Below are positions 1 through 7,460 of a stretch of DNA of 58,922 bases, piece by piece. Below the pieces are notes generated by a model. The model saw only the letters and a program-made list of their open reading frames with translations. It did not search any database and was not told the DNA's origin. This stretch comes from SAR202 cluster bacterium AC-647-P02_OGT_505m (GTDB lineage Bacteria; Chloroflexota; Dehalococcoidia; Lucifugimonadales; UBA826): the NCBI GenBank assembly GCA_009391195.1, contig VEXB01000009.1, forward strand, positions 1-58,922, given 5' to 3'. Within the stretch, counting starts at the first letter, position 1; the number at the start of each line of letters is the position of its first letter. The position numbers and the translations under genes are program-made.

Positions 1-439
1 CTTCACCATCCTGAGCGGTAACCTGCGAACCCTGACCAGACTCTTGGCTTTGGCTTTGGCTTTGGCTTTGGCTAGGATATGTTTCATTCATACTGTTACT
101 TGGACCAGAATTTCTACTATCCAAGAATCTCACTTCAGTTGCACGAATATCTAAAGAAGCCCGTGGATCTCCGTCATTGGAAAGATAGGCTCCACTAGTC
201 AAAGTTCCTTCCACGTATACTTTACTTCCACGCTGCAGATATTGATTACACGTTTCTCCCAGTCTATTCCACGCGTTCACCCTGAACCACTCTGTCTCTT
301 CCCTAGTCTCCCCATCAGATGTCCTGTAGCGCCTATTAGTAGCAACACTAAACGATGTGACAGCATTTCCGTTTGGGGTGTACCTCATTTCAGGATCAGA
401 CCCCAAATTGCCAATCACAAGAATTTTATTCATTGTCAT
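1..439 (-). CDS. ssb: single-stranded DNA-binding protein, 3'-truncated by window edge
   Basis: SSB coats single-stranded DNA in replication, repair and recombination. About 146 residues are visible. They begin MTMNKILVIGNLGSDPEMRY and continue with the OB-fold strands typical of bacterial SSB (VTSFSVATNRRY, ETEWFRVNAW, KVYVEGTL). After the OB fold comes a Ser-Gln-rich linker encoded by a hexanucleotide repeat; the acidic C-terminal tip lies off the window. I start at ATG 439 because AAGGA sits about 10 nt upstream; ATG 433 is an in-frame alternative. The gene is 33 bp downstream of rpsF on the same strand, the classic rpsF-ssb-rpsR order, so rpsR is expected just beyond the left edge. The family assignment is secure from motifs and neighbourhood. 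Confidence 0.96.
   Translation of the reverse strand, partial: MTMNKILVIGNLGSDPEMRYTPNGNAVTSFSVATNRRYRTSDGETREETEWFRVNAWNRLGETCNQYLQRGSKVYVEGTLTSGAYLSNDGDPRASLDIRATEVRFLDSRNSGPSNSMNETYPSQSQSQSQSQESGQGSQVTAQDGE
44..73. repeat. five tandem copies of a 6-bp unit inside ssb
   Basis: TTGGCT is repeated five times without interruption. Read on the minus strand it encodes alternating Ser and Gln in the SSB linker. Such perfect short repeats can change copy number by slippage; the period of 6 keeps the reading frame. Confidence 0.9.
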
Positions 440-472
440 AAGCTATTTATCCTTATAAAAATAAGTTTGCTA

Positions 473-766
473 TCAGACCCTGGAAACCATGTGAAGAAGA
501 ACTTCTTCGTTTGCCTGTAATGTCCTGTCCAGCTCAGTCACGGAAGAGGCATCAATCGATAGAAGCGCTCTTACGTAATTACCTTCTTGAAAATTCTTAA
601 TCGGATAAGAAAGCCGCCTTATACCCCATGTCTCACTTTCAGTTATTTCACCGCCCTGATCTGAGACAAATCCCGTAATATTTTCTACTATGGCCTCAGC
701 TTCCGCCTCGTTAACAACAGGAGTAAGCGCCATCACTAATTCATAATTTCTCTTACGATCTGCCAA
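473..766 (-). CDS. rpsF: 30S ribosomal protein S6
   Basis: S6 is a small-subunit ribosomal protein that binds S18 in the central platform of the 30S subunit. The 97-residue product has the S6 N-terminal signature RNYELVMALTP and later WGIRRLSYPIKNFQEGNYV, matching the family core and usual length. A longer frame opens at GTG 823, but I choose TTG 766: a strong AAGGAG lies 8 nt upstream, and the protein then starts MADRKRNYEL, as S6 proteins do. It is first in the operon, followed by ssb 33 bp downstream. A promoter with an extended -10 lies upstream. The odd feature is the TTG start on a highly expressed ribosomal gene. Confidence 0.95.
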   Translation of the reverse strand: MADRKRNYELVMALTPVVNEAEAEAIVENITGFVSDQGGEITESETWGIRRLSYPIKNFQEGNYVRALLSIDASSVTELDRTLQANEEVLLHMVSRV

Positions 767-813
767 AGGGAAAAGCTCCTTACGCTTATTGTTCACGATT
801 TTTACCACACTTG

Positions 814-843
814 AGTATAGCACGTGACCAAACCTGCCACCAA
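814..843 (-). promoter_or_regulatory. candidate promoter of rpsF-ssb
   Basis: On the minus strand an extended -10, TGC-TATACT (hexamer at 814-819), is preceded after 18 bp by TTGGTG (838-843), a partial match to TTGACA. It lies about 50 bp upstream of the chosen rpsF start. Assignment is by consensus only. Confidence 0.5.
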
Positions 844-1000
844 CGAGAACACGTGGAATCCAAATCAGCGATTATGGACATTGATGTACTTCTATTTTGG
901 TCGACAGCTTGACACAGACATATACACAGCTAAAAATAAGCCGGTCCTCTATTTCACACTGAATAGAATATTATTTCCCAATAAAGAAAGAAGGATAAAA

Positions 1001-2686
1001 ATGTCCATAGTAACTGGAAGCCACTTGATCTCTAAATCTCTGAAAATGGAGGGAGTTGAAAATATCTTCACGCTCGCGGGCGATCACGTCCTTCCAGCTC
1101 TCGACGTGATGAGTGATGAAGGATTCCACATTTATGACACAAGGCACGAACAGGCGGCGGTTCATATGGCTGACGCATGGGGCAGATTAACCGGTAAACT
1201 GGGTGTCGCCGTATATACAACCCCTGGATTCGCCAATGCGATCCCAGGCTTGGCAAATGCATTGCATTCCGAAAGTCCTCTACTATCAATAAGTGGATGT
1301 GCAGAGCTTGAGGAATTAGGCAGAGGGGCAATGCAAGAGATAGATCAAGTTGGAATGGCTGCGCCTACGACAAAGTACAGCCGAATGGTTACAGATCCAA
1401 AAAGAATTCCAGACTTCATTGCAGAAGCTATCCGTATCGCCTTCGACGGCCGACGAGGCCCAGTACATTTGACTATTCCTGTAGATGTTCAACAAATGGA
1501 AGTGGATGAAGATGACGTAACTTTTTACCACCCAACCCAGTACAGGCCAAAGCAATCATCCACTGCTTCCACCTCCCAAGTAAAAGAAGCTGTGGAGCTC
1601 ATGAAACAGGCTGAGAGGCCTCTTATAATCCTTGGTAGTGCTGGTTCCTACTCAGGTTCTGGAGTTGAATTAGAACACCTTATCGAAACAATTAAGTTCC
1701 CGTTAATGTCGGAAGGGGATGCCAGGGGATTAGTAGCAGATACTCACCCGTACAGCAGAGGATTCTTCGACAGCGGTCTCAATAAGGCAGCAAGAAGAAT
1801 TGGTGAAACAGACCTTCTAATACTAATGGGGCGAAAGCAAGACCTAGTTGTCGGATATGCAATGGCACCTGTAGTTCCCAAGGAAGCGAAAATAATTCAG
1901 ATAGATCCTGATGGCTCTGTGATAGGAAGAAACAGAGGGGTTGACGTAGGAATAGTTGGTGACATTTCAGAAGTAGCGAGACAATTGGCCGATGAAGCAT
2001 CTAAACATGAATGGTCCCACCTTGAATGGCTCGATGTACTCAAAAATGACCAAGTGAGTCAAACTCGCGATTTACAAGAAATCGCTTTAGAAGAATCTCC
2101 AATGCACGCTGCCTATGTGCACCAGATCGTCGCTAGACACCTTCAAGACGATGACATATTGGTGTTTGATGGCGGTGACTTCTGCCACTTTGGGAGGGCA
2201 TATTACCAATCCAATGTTGAAAATTCCTGGTGGTATTTGCCCACGCTTGGAATGCTTGGACAGGCTCTTCCGACAGCAATGGCCGCTAAGATTGCATACC
2301 CTGACAGAAGGGTAATTATGTTTACTGGGGATGGAGCCTTCGGGTTCAATGGCCTCGAGTACGACACGGCCGTTCGCCACAACATCCCAATTGTCGGAAT
2401 AATGGGAAATGATTCTGCATGGGGCATTGATCGCCAAATACAACTAGGCGTCTTCGGAAAAACTGTCGCAACCGACTTACTTCCCTCGAGATATGATCAG
2501 ATTGTTAAGGCCTTAGGGGGACATGGCGAATTGGTTGAACATCCAGCAGAGCTCCCCGATGCACTTGAACGAGCTTTCAAATTAGAACGTCCTGCACTTC
2601 TAAACATAAGAATCAAAAATGCAATAAGTCCGCGAGCAGAAGCTGCAGTCAATCGCTGGAAAAGCCACACTCCACAGCCAATGTAG
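1001..2686 (+). CDS. thiamine-pyrophosphate enzyme, acetolactate synthase / 2-hydroxyacyl-CoA lyase-like
   Basis: The 561-residue protein has the three-domain layout of the TPP enzyme family. The N-terminal PYR domain carries the activating glutamate E50 in DTRHEQAA. A central NAD-like domain follows, then a C-terminal PP domain with the GDG...N thiamine motif (GDGAFGFNGLEYD to MGND). The segment GAMQEIDQVGMAAPTTKYS resembles 2-hydroxyacyl-CoA lyases and oxalyl-CoA decarboxylases as well as acetolactate synthases. Which carboligation or lyase reaction it performs cannot be decided here. No ilvN or ilvC neighbour is present, which argues against a dedicated branched-chain biosynthetic role. 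The frame is open from 824, but ATG 1001 is preceded by GAAGGA and gives the family's normal N-terminus. Confidence 0.85.
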   Translation: MSIVTGSHLISKSLKMEGVENIFTLAGDHVLPALDVMSDEGFHIYDTRHEQAAVHMADAWGRLTGKLGVAVYTTPGFANAIPGLANALHSESPLLSISGCAELEELGRGAMQEIDQVGMAAPTTKYSRMVTDPKRIPDFIAEAIRIAFDGRRGPVHLTIPVDVQQMEVDEDDVTFYHPTQYRPKQSSTASTSQVKEAVELMKQAERPLIILGSAGSYSGSGVELEHLIETIKFPLMSEGDARGLVADTHPYSRGFFDSGLNKAARRIGETDLLILMGRKQDLVVGYAMAPVVPKEAKIIQIDPDGSVIGRNRGVDVGIVGDISEVARQLADEASKHEWSHLEWLDVLKNDQVSQTRDLQEIALEESPMHAAYVHQIVARHLQDDDILVFDGGDFCHFGRAYYQSNVENSWWYLPTLGMLGQALPTAMAAKIAYPDRRVIMFTGDGAFGFNGLEYDTAVRHNIPIVGIMGNDSAWGIDRQIQLGVFGKTVATDLLPSRYDQIVKALGGHGELVEHPAELPDALERAFKLERPALLNIRIKNAISPRAEAAVNRWKSHTPQPM

Positions 2687-2796
2687 TATCGTTCGGCAAT
2701 AACCGGATCTAATCAATATAACCAACACAAAAGCAAAACAATATGATGCTTTCATAATGTTAGACTGTTCCTAAACACACAGACTTGGAGACTCAT

Positions 2797-3597
2797 ATGG
2801 CATTCAAAGAAAAGCCGAGCGTGTATCTAGTAACCCGCCCCTCCGTAGACTGGGAAAGTGTTGCTATATTTTTTCAAGATGAAGACGTACCCCCTATACC
2901 AGACACAATAAGAGCGGGTGATGACGAATCTGCTGCTGTCGTAGAGATATCGGCCCGAATGTGCTACATGAGTTACGGTAGAGGACGACGAGACATAACA
3001 GACTTCATCAATAATCTCTTAAGTTCCAAGGACGGAAGTGTATTTGAGCATGTCAATTACGGTTTCGTAATAACAGGAGTATCCAGAAGCTTAACCCACG
3101 AACTGGTTCGTCATCGTGCGGGCTTTGCCTATAGCCAAAGATCCCAGAGATACGTTGATGAAACAGAAGGTACTTTTGTGGTACCACCCGCCTTGCTAAA
3201 AAATCGGAAGGGAGCCGAAACAGCCCGGGAAATCCTAGACGAAGCTTTACAAAGTGCTTCTGCCAGCTACAAGAAACTGGTTGAAGCACTTGAAGAATCA
3301 CTTCCACGTGACCTGTTTGAACTTAACACCGATCGCAGAAAGGCAATCCGACAAGCGGCACGTTCAGTATTGCCTAATGCAACAGAGACAAAAATATTCG
3401 TAACTGCTAACGTCAGGGCGCTGCGTCATTTTTTTGAGATGAGAGGAGCAGTATACGCAGATTGGGAGATTAGATATCTTGCGATCGAAATGCTAAAAAT
3501 CATGAGAGAAGAAGCTCCACTTCTTTTTGGTGATTTTACGATCACTGACCTTCCTGATGGCACCCAAATAGCAGAGCCTCAGTATTCGAAGGTTTAG
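2797..3597 (+). CDS. thyX: flavin-dependent thymidylate synthase ThyX
   Basis: ThyX makes dTMP from dUMP using FAD, NADPH and methylene-tetrahydrofolate. The 266-residue product contains the ThyX signature beginning R105-H106-R107 and continuing AGFAYSQRSQRY. The conserved serine (S116) follows RHR after eight residues instead of the textbook seven. A C-terminal ATETKIFVTANVRALRHFFEMR block is also typical of the family. I use ATG 2797, with GGAG 6 nt upstream, rather than the in-frame TTG at 2785, which overlaps that Shine-Dalgarno. No thyA is visible in the window. The gene sits alone between a TPP enzyme and a catabolic pair. Confidence 0.95.
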   Translation: MAFKEKPSVYLVTRPSVDWESVAIFFQDEDVPPIPDTIRAGDDESAAVVEISARMCYMSYGRGRRDITDFINNLLSSKDGSVFEHVNYGFVITGVSRSLTHELVRHRAGFAYSQRSQRYVDETEGTFVVPPALLKNRKGAETAREILDEALQSASASYKKLVEALEESLPRDLFELNTDRRKAIRQAARSVLPNATETKIFVTANVRALRHFFEMRGAVYADWEIRYLAIEMLKIMREEAPLLFGDFTITDLPDGTQIAEPQYSKV

Positions 3598-3658
3598 ATG
3601 ACAAATTTAGTATATTCTGCCTAAAACCAAACGTCATATCTGGCTACGGCATGTTTAT

Positions 3659-3681
3659 ATATGGATATTTGATATCCATAT
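3659..3681. promoter_or_regulatory. perfect 10-bp inverted repeat, candidate operator
   Basis: ATATGGATAT and its exact complement ATATCCATAT are separated by TTG. The repeat lies 35 bp before the ATG of the fumarylacetoacetate-hydrolase-family gene. It has no following T-run, so an operator is more likely than a terminator. The cognate regulator is unknown. Confidence 0.55.
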
Positions 3682-3715
3682 CGCAATCCAAGATTAATAA
3701 TAGGAGAAGTTAATA

Positions 3716-4495
3716 ATGAAGTGGGTAAGATATCAATCTGATGGTAAAACCTTTTACGGAATTCTTGAAGGAGATAAGGTAAAGGAAGTTTACGGATCCC
3801 CATTTGACTCCTATACGGAATCTGGAACACTCCACAATTACGAATCCATTCAATTATTGCCTCCAGTTAACCCCCCTACGTTTTATGCAGCAGGAATTAA
3901 CTATGAAAAACATGTCAGAGAGGCTGCGAAATTGCTAGGTACAGAACCTAATATTCCTGATAAAGCAGATATCGGATACAGAGCTCCAAACGCTTTAATC
4001 GCCCACGGGCAACCGATCGTAGTACCAAAAGACGCCACCGAAAAAGTGCAATACGAAGCAGAATTGGTCGTTGTTATAGGGAAAGAAACAAAGAACATTA
4101 GTGAATCAAATGCTCTGGATTGCGTGCTTGGGTACAGTGTTGGCAACGATGTAAGTGAACGAACATGGCAGGCTTCGGACAGAACAATGTGGCGTGCAAA
4201 AAACAGCGATACCTTCAAACCAATGGGCCCATGGATCGAAACAAATGCTAGTCTGGAAGACATGATCACAACTGTTAGGTTAAACAACCGAGAAGTTATT
4301 AAATTTGCAACGAACGATATGATCTTTGGCGTACAAAAATATATCTCCGAAATAACAAAATATATAACTCTCTATCCCGGAGATGTCGTTTGGATGGGAA
4401 CCGATGGATCATCGGAAAACATGAAAGCTGGAGACATATGTGAGATTGAGATAAGTGGAGTGGGAACACTTAGAAACCCGATAGCTTCTGAATAA
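3716..4495 (+). CDS. fumarylacetoacetate hydrolase family protein
   Basis: Members of this metal-dependent family cleave or isomerise beta-diketo and hydroxymuconate-type acids in aromatic and sugar-acid catabolism. The 259-residue protein has a short N-terminal lid and then the FAH core: NYEKHVREAAKLL, metal ligands in YEAELVVVIGKE, then GYSVGNDVSERTWQ and YPGDVVWMGTDG. Length fits the stand-alone FAH/HpcE-type enzymes. ATG 3716 has AGGAG about 9 nt upstream. A perfect inverted repeat lies just upstream, and a phosphotriesterase-family gene follows 32 bp downstream, so the two probably form a small catabolic operon. The exact substrate is unknown. Confidence 0.88.
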   Translation: MKWVRYQSDGKTFYGILEGDKVKEVYGSPFDSYTESGTLHNYESIQLLPPVNPPTFYAAGINYEKHVREAAKLLGTEPNIPDKADIGYRAPNALIAHGQPIVVPKDATEKVQYEAELVVVIGKETKNISESNALDCVLGYSVGNDVSERTWQASDRTMWRAKNSDTFKPMGPWIETNASLEDMITTVRLNNREVIKFATNDMIFGVQKYISEITKYITLYPGDVVWMGTDGSSENMKAGDICEIEISGVGTLRNPIASE

Positions 4496-4527
4496 CATTT
4501 TCCATGTAACAACAGTGGGAGTTTGAT

Positions 4528-5484
4528 ATGGCCAAAATAGAATCTGTGTTAGGACCAATGGATACCTCAGATTTGGGATTTACGTTGTCACACGAACATG
4601 TGGTTGTCAGTTCGGCTGGAATACCACAGATATATCCTGAATTCATCCGACGTGAGGAATCCATTCAAGAAGGTATCAGAGCGTTATCGGGAGCAAAAAA
4701 GGAAGGGTTAGATTCGATAATCGATGTTTCCACACTCGATTTAGGAAGAGATATCAGATTAATCGAACAGGTTTCTCGAGAGTCTGGAATAAACATAATA
4801 TGTGCCACTGGCACCTGGCGGGACATACCGCGGGCATTTTGGAACGCCACTTCAGATAGCATTGCCTCACTTTACCAACGTGAAATTATAGAAGGCATTG
4901 AAGGGACTGGCATAAAAGCAGGCGTTATAAAAGTAGCCAATGATGCTGGAGGAGTAACCAGAGAAGGTGAAATCATCCTAAGAGCCGCCGCCCGGGCTCA
5001 AAAATCAACTAATGTACCTATTTCAACCCACACATGGGCACCTGACAGAGTGGGCGAGCAGCAAGTTCGAATATTTGAGGATGAGGGAGTGGATCTCAAT
5101 CGTGTCTACATTGGTCATAGTAATGACACGACCGACACTTTCTATTTGGAGTCTCTACTCGATAAAGGTGTTTGGATAGGGTTAGACAGATATCCAGGAG
5201 GAAGATCACCCGGCACACCAGATTGGGAAGAGAGAACCCGAACAGCGATGAAACTCGTTTCTGATGGTTACGGAAAACGTATTATGCTGGGACATGATTG
5301 GTCGGTAACCCTAAGTATTGACTCTAAAGAGGGTCAAGTCAGCAGAAAGCAATCCAATCCAGATGGGTATTTGTTCATTACAAGAAAAGTCCTTCCACGT
5401 CTTAGAGAACTGGGCGCGTCACAGGAACAGATAGATGACATTATGGTAAATAATCCGAGAAGGTTTTTTGAAGGGAAGAAATAA
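4528..5484 (+). CDS. phosphotriesterase-family metal-dependent hydrolase
   Basis: This is an amidohydrolase-superfamily TIM barrel of the PTE type; known members hydrolyse lactones or phosphotriesters. All binuclear-site ligands are visible in the 318-residue product: H22 and H24 (SHEH), the likely carboxylated lysine K135 (AGVIKVAND), H168 (STHTW), H197 (YIGHSND) and D257 (LGHDWS). The PTE-like lactonase group is a plausible fit because the gene follows an FAH-family enzyme with only 32 bp between, suggesting ring-opening followed by C-C cleavage or isomerisation. That pairing is inference. No signal peptide is present, so it is cytoplasmic. Confidence 0.88.
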   Translation: MAKIESVLGPMDTSDLGFTLSHEHVVVSSAGIPQIYPEFIRREESIQEGIRALSGAKKEGLDSIIDVSTLDLGRDIRLIEQVSRESGINIICATGTWRDIPRAFWNATSDSIASLYQREIIEGIEGTGIKAGVIKVANDAGGVTREGEIILRAAARAQKSTNVPISTHTWAPDRVGEQQVRIFEDEGVDLNRVYIGHSNDTTDTFYLESLLDKGVWIGLDRYPGGRSPGTPDWEERTRTAMKLVSDGYGKRIMLGHDWSVTLSIDSKEGQVSRKQSNPDGYLFITRKVLPRLRELGASQEQIDDIMVNNPRRFFEGKK

Positions 5485-5502
5485 ATCTGAATGAATAAAG
5501 TC

Positions 5503-5668
5503 GGGGCCCCGGGAAACCCGGAGCCCCTGTATGTGGAGGCGTTCCAAGGAACACCTACCTGGTCCGCCTCCTACTACTACTATCCAATGTTACCTACCTC
5601 CTTTTTAGAGACCCTCTGTTAGCTTTCTTCCACCCTAGGGCATTTCACACCCGTTCACTGTCTCCTAT
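5503..5668 (-). ncRNA. candidate structured non-coding RNA or bidirectional terminator region
   Basis: No convincing ORF exists here on either strand, yet two strong stems are adjacent. One at 5503-5527 has a GGGGC/GCCCC arm, one C-A mismatch, a CCGGG/CCCGG arm and an AAA loop. The other at 5535-5571 is closed by GGAGGCG/CGCCTCC and contains an inner GTTCC/GGAAC hairpin. On the minus strand a TATAAT (5674-5679) lies just upstream, a purine-rich AAAGGAGGTAGG tract is in the middle, and the GC-rich stem comes last, followed by GACTTTATT. That order fits a short transcript with its own terminator. It is not a tRNA, tmRNA, RNase P or SRP RNA that I recognise. In the plus direction the same stem could end transcription after the hydrolase gene. 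Confidence 0.4.
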
Positions 5669-5673
5669 GCCAT

Positions 5674-5704
5674 ATTATAACCATTATCTGAACGAAGACA
5701 GATA
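5674..5704 (-). promoter_or_regulatory. candidate -10 box and inverted repeat upstream of the structured RNA
   Basis: TATAAT on the minus strand occupies 5674-5679. A 6-bp inverted repeat, TATCTG (5685-5690) and CAGATA (5699-5704) with 8 bp between, sits over the expected -35 position, where no good -35 hexamer is visible. This could be an activator or repressor site. It also lies about 65 bp upstream of the divergent VOC gene. Confidence 0.35.
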
Positions 5705-5770
5705 GTAGTATTTAGCCAGCTATAACAAGTATTTTGTGCACTACTCGTATTGAGTTAAAAGGATCGGCCA

Positions 5771-6157
5771 ATGATAGAAAATTTATCGGGAATAATTGTC
5801 TGGACGGACAACCTAAAACGCCTAAGACAATTTTATGAACAAGCCCTCGGATTGACTCCTCATTCGATGAGAGAGGACTTCATCGCATATAAATGGAATA
5901 GTGGAAAAGAAGAAATACGATTTAGTATCGGTCTTCATTCAAGAGTTACTGAACGATCCAAAGACCAATTTCGAACGATGATAAATTTCAATGTAACCGA
6001 TATTAATGAGCTTAGATCCAGATTAAAGGCTCATGGAACAAAGTTCATTAGGGAACCTGAATTAGAACACTGGGGGGGATTGGTAGCCACATTTGAGGAC
6101 CCCGACGGCAACATCATCCAAATGCTGCAACAACCCAAAAACCGCCAAACTTCTTAA
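5771..6157 (+). CDS. glyoxalase/bleomycin-resistance/dioxygenase (VOC) family protein
   Basis: The 128-residue protein is a single VOC unit with paired beta-alpha-beta-beta-beta modules. It runs from IIVWTDNLKRLRQFYEQALGL at the N-terminus to the characteristic end GGLVATFEDPDGNIIQML, in which the glutamate of FEDPDGN is a usual metal ligand. VOC proteins bind a divalent metal and act as lyases, dioxygenases or drug-binding proteins; the role of this one cannot be fixed. AAAGGAT precedes the ATG. Its TAA stop overlaps the TAA of the convergent aroH gene by four bases (TTAA). Confidence 0.85.
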   Translation: MIENLSGIIVWTDNLKRLRQFYEQALGLTPHSMREDFIAYKWNSGKEEIRFSIGLHSRVTERSKDQFRTMINFNVTDINELRSRLKAHGTKFIREPELEHWGGLVATFEDPDGNIIQMLQQPKNRQTS

Positions 6158-6528
6158 ATATCCTCTTCAAAGCCGCGCTTTCTCAAATTAACCGCATCTT
6201 TTAGGTAGACATTATTAATTTCTTTGGCGGATCTATTTGAATTTATGTGGACCATAACTCTAATACATCTCTCTTGTGCATCAGCTATAAACATCTCATG
6301 CGAACACATCAAAGCAACATCCACCCAACCAATCTTTCTAGCGGCAACTGCAGGGAACTGTGCATTCAAGTCCCTGGTAGTTGTAAAAAACGCACTTATG
6401 ACATCGTCCAATTCAAAGCTGTTTTCCTCCACTAGGGATTCCAACATTTCACGAGTAGCATCCACAATAGCATCTTTAGTATTTTCGTCTGCAGTGGTGG
6501 CTCCCCTTATGGCCCTAACTTTGCTCAT
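6154..6528 (-). CDS. aroH: chorismate mutase, AroH type
   Basis: AroH converts chorismate to prephenate, the first step toward phenylalanine and tyrosine. The 124-residue product has the monofunctional AroH-class signatures: VRAIRGATTADENTKDAI at the N-terminus, the DLNAQFPAVAARKIGW block, a VALMCSHEM region and the C-terminal CIRVMVHINSN...VYLKDAVNLRKR. Length is typical of this class. An ORF extends to 6546, but ATG 6528 has AGGAG 9 nt upstream and gives the usual MSKVRAIRGA start. It follows trpA on the same strand with about 40 bp between, so two branches of aromatic amino-acid synthesis are adjacent. Confidence 0.93.
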   Translation of the reverse strand: MSKVRAIRGATTADENTKDAIVDATREMLESLVEENSFELDDVISAFFTTTRDLNAQFPAVAARKIGWVDVALMCSHEMFIADAQERCIRVMVHINSNRSAKEINNVYLKDAVNLRKRGFEEDI

Positions 6529-6570
6529 CTTTAATACTCCTAACAACTTTTGACTCAGAATAATACAAAT

Positions 6571-7374
6571 TTATCCTTGCCTTGTAAGACCTTTAACAAA
6601 TTGGGAAGCCGTCTCCACCTCTTTGCCAAAATCTGCTTTACTTACAGCGTCTAAGAACGCACTACCTACCACTGCCCCACTAGCAAATTGGCCAATCCTA
6701 TCTACATCAGACTGACTAGATATGCCGAATCCAACTAAAACAGGAAGATCTGTGAAAGCTCTAATACGACGAACCAATTCCTCAACACCAGAAGACAATC
6801 GATTTCTAGCCCCAGTAACACCCGTGAGACTCACGCAATAAATGAATCCCCCTGCAGTTTTACACGCAGATTCTATCCTCGCATCAGTACTGGTTGGAGC
6901 CAAAAGAGGAATTAAATGAATACTTTGTTTCCGACATTCCGCGAATAACACATCTGATTCCTCAGTTGGAAGATCAGGCACTATAAGACCATCTACCCCA
7001 GCTGACTTTATATCCATGAGTAAATTTTCAAATCCATATCTGAGAAACGGATTAAAATATCCCATGAAAATCAATGGAGCTTCATTGTCAATCGTGCGTA
7101 TTTCTCTGACGGACTCAATAGCAGTACTGATAGTAGTTCCATTCTCCAATGCTATGAAACTTGTCTCCTGAATAGTTGGCCCGTCCGCTAAAGGATCGCT
7201 GAAAGGTATTCCTAACTCCAACATATCTGCACCTGAGGAAAGAACTTTCGTTGCAATGGGAACTGTGAGTTCAACGCTAGGATAGCCTACTGTTAAGTAA
7301 GGAACCAAGGCAGGCCTATTTTCCGAACTAAGCTTCTCAAGCCTCTGATCAATTCTATTTTTCAAAGTGTTCAT
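6571..7374 (-). CDS. trpA: tryptophan synthase alpha chain
   Basis: TrpA splits indole-3-glycerol phosphate to indole, which is channelled to TrpB. The 267-residue TIM-barrel protein has the diagnostic LELGIPFSDPLADGP (catalytic Glu and Asp), the N-terminal VPYLTVGYP and the phosphate-binding end VLVGFGISS...GAVVGSAF. Length is normal. No TrpB gene is in the window, which is unusual because trpB and trpA are normally adjacent. The ribosome binding site is weak. aroH follows 42 bp downstream on the same strand and is probably cotranscribed. Confidence 0.95.
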   Translation of the reverse strand: MNTLKNRIDQRLEKLSSENRPALVPYLTVGYPSVELTVPIATKVLSSGADMLELGIPFSDPLADGPTIQETSFIALENGTTISTAIESVREIRTIDNEAPLIFMGYFNPFLRYGFENLLMDIKSAGVDGLIVPDLPTEESDVLFAECRKQSIHLIPLLAPTSTDARIESACKTAGGFIYCVSLTGVTGARNRLSSGVEELVRRIRAFTDLPVLVGFGISSQSDVDRIGQFASGAVVGSAFLDAVSKADFGKEVETASQFVKGLTRQG

Positions 7375-7460
7375 ATTGGAATCTCTATTATAAAAGGATC
7401 TATTGCCAAAACGTTAGGAACTTAAATTTTAACCCACTCTTAACTGACATTTTCGTTAAT

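Noticed and set aside
824-1000. 59-codon N-terminal extension of the TPP enzyme
   Set aside because: The added residues do not resemble the family, and ATG 1001 has a ribosome site and the standard N-terminus.
5503-5527. Simple intrinsic terminator of the phosphotriesterase-family gene
   Set aside because: Not fully rejected, but the plus-strand side lacks a T-tract; the minus-strand side fits a terminator better, so the region is listed as a candidate RNA.
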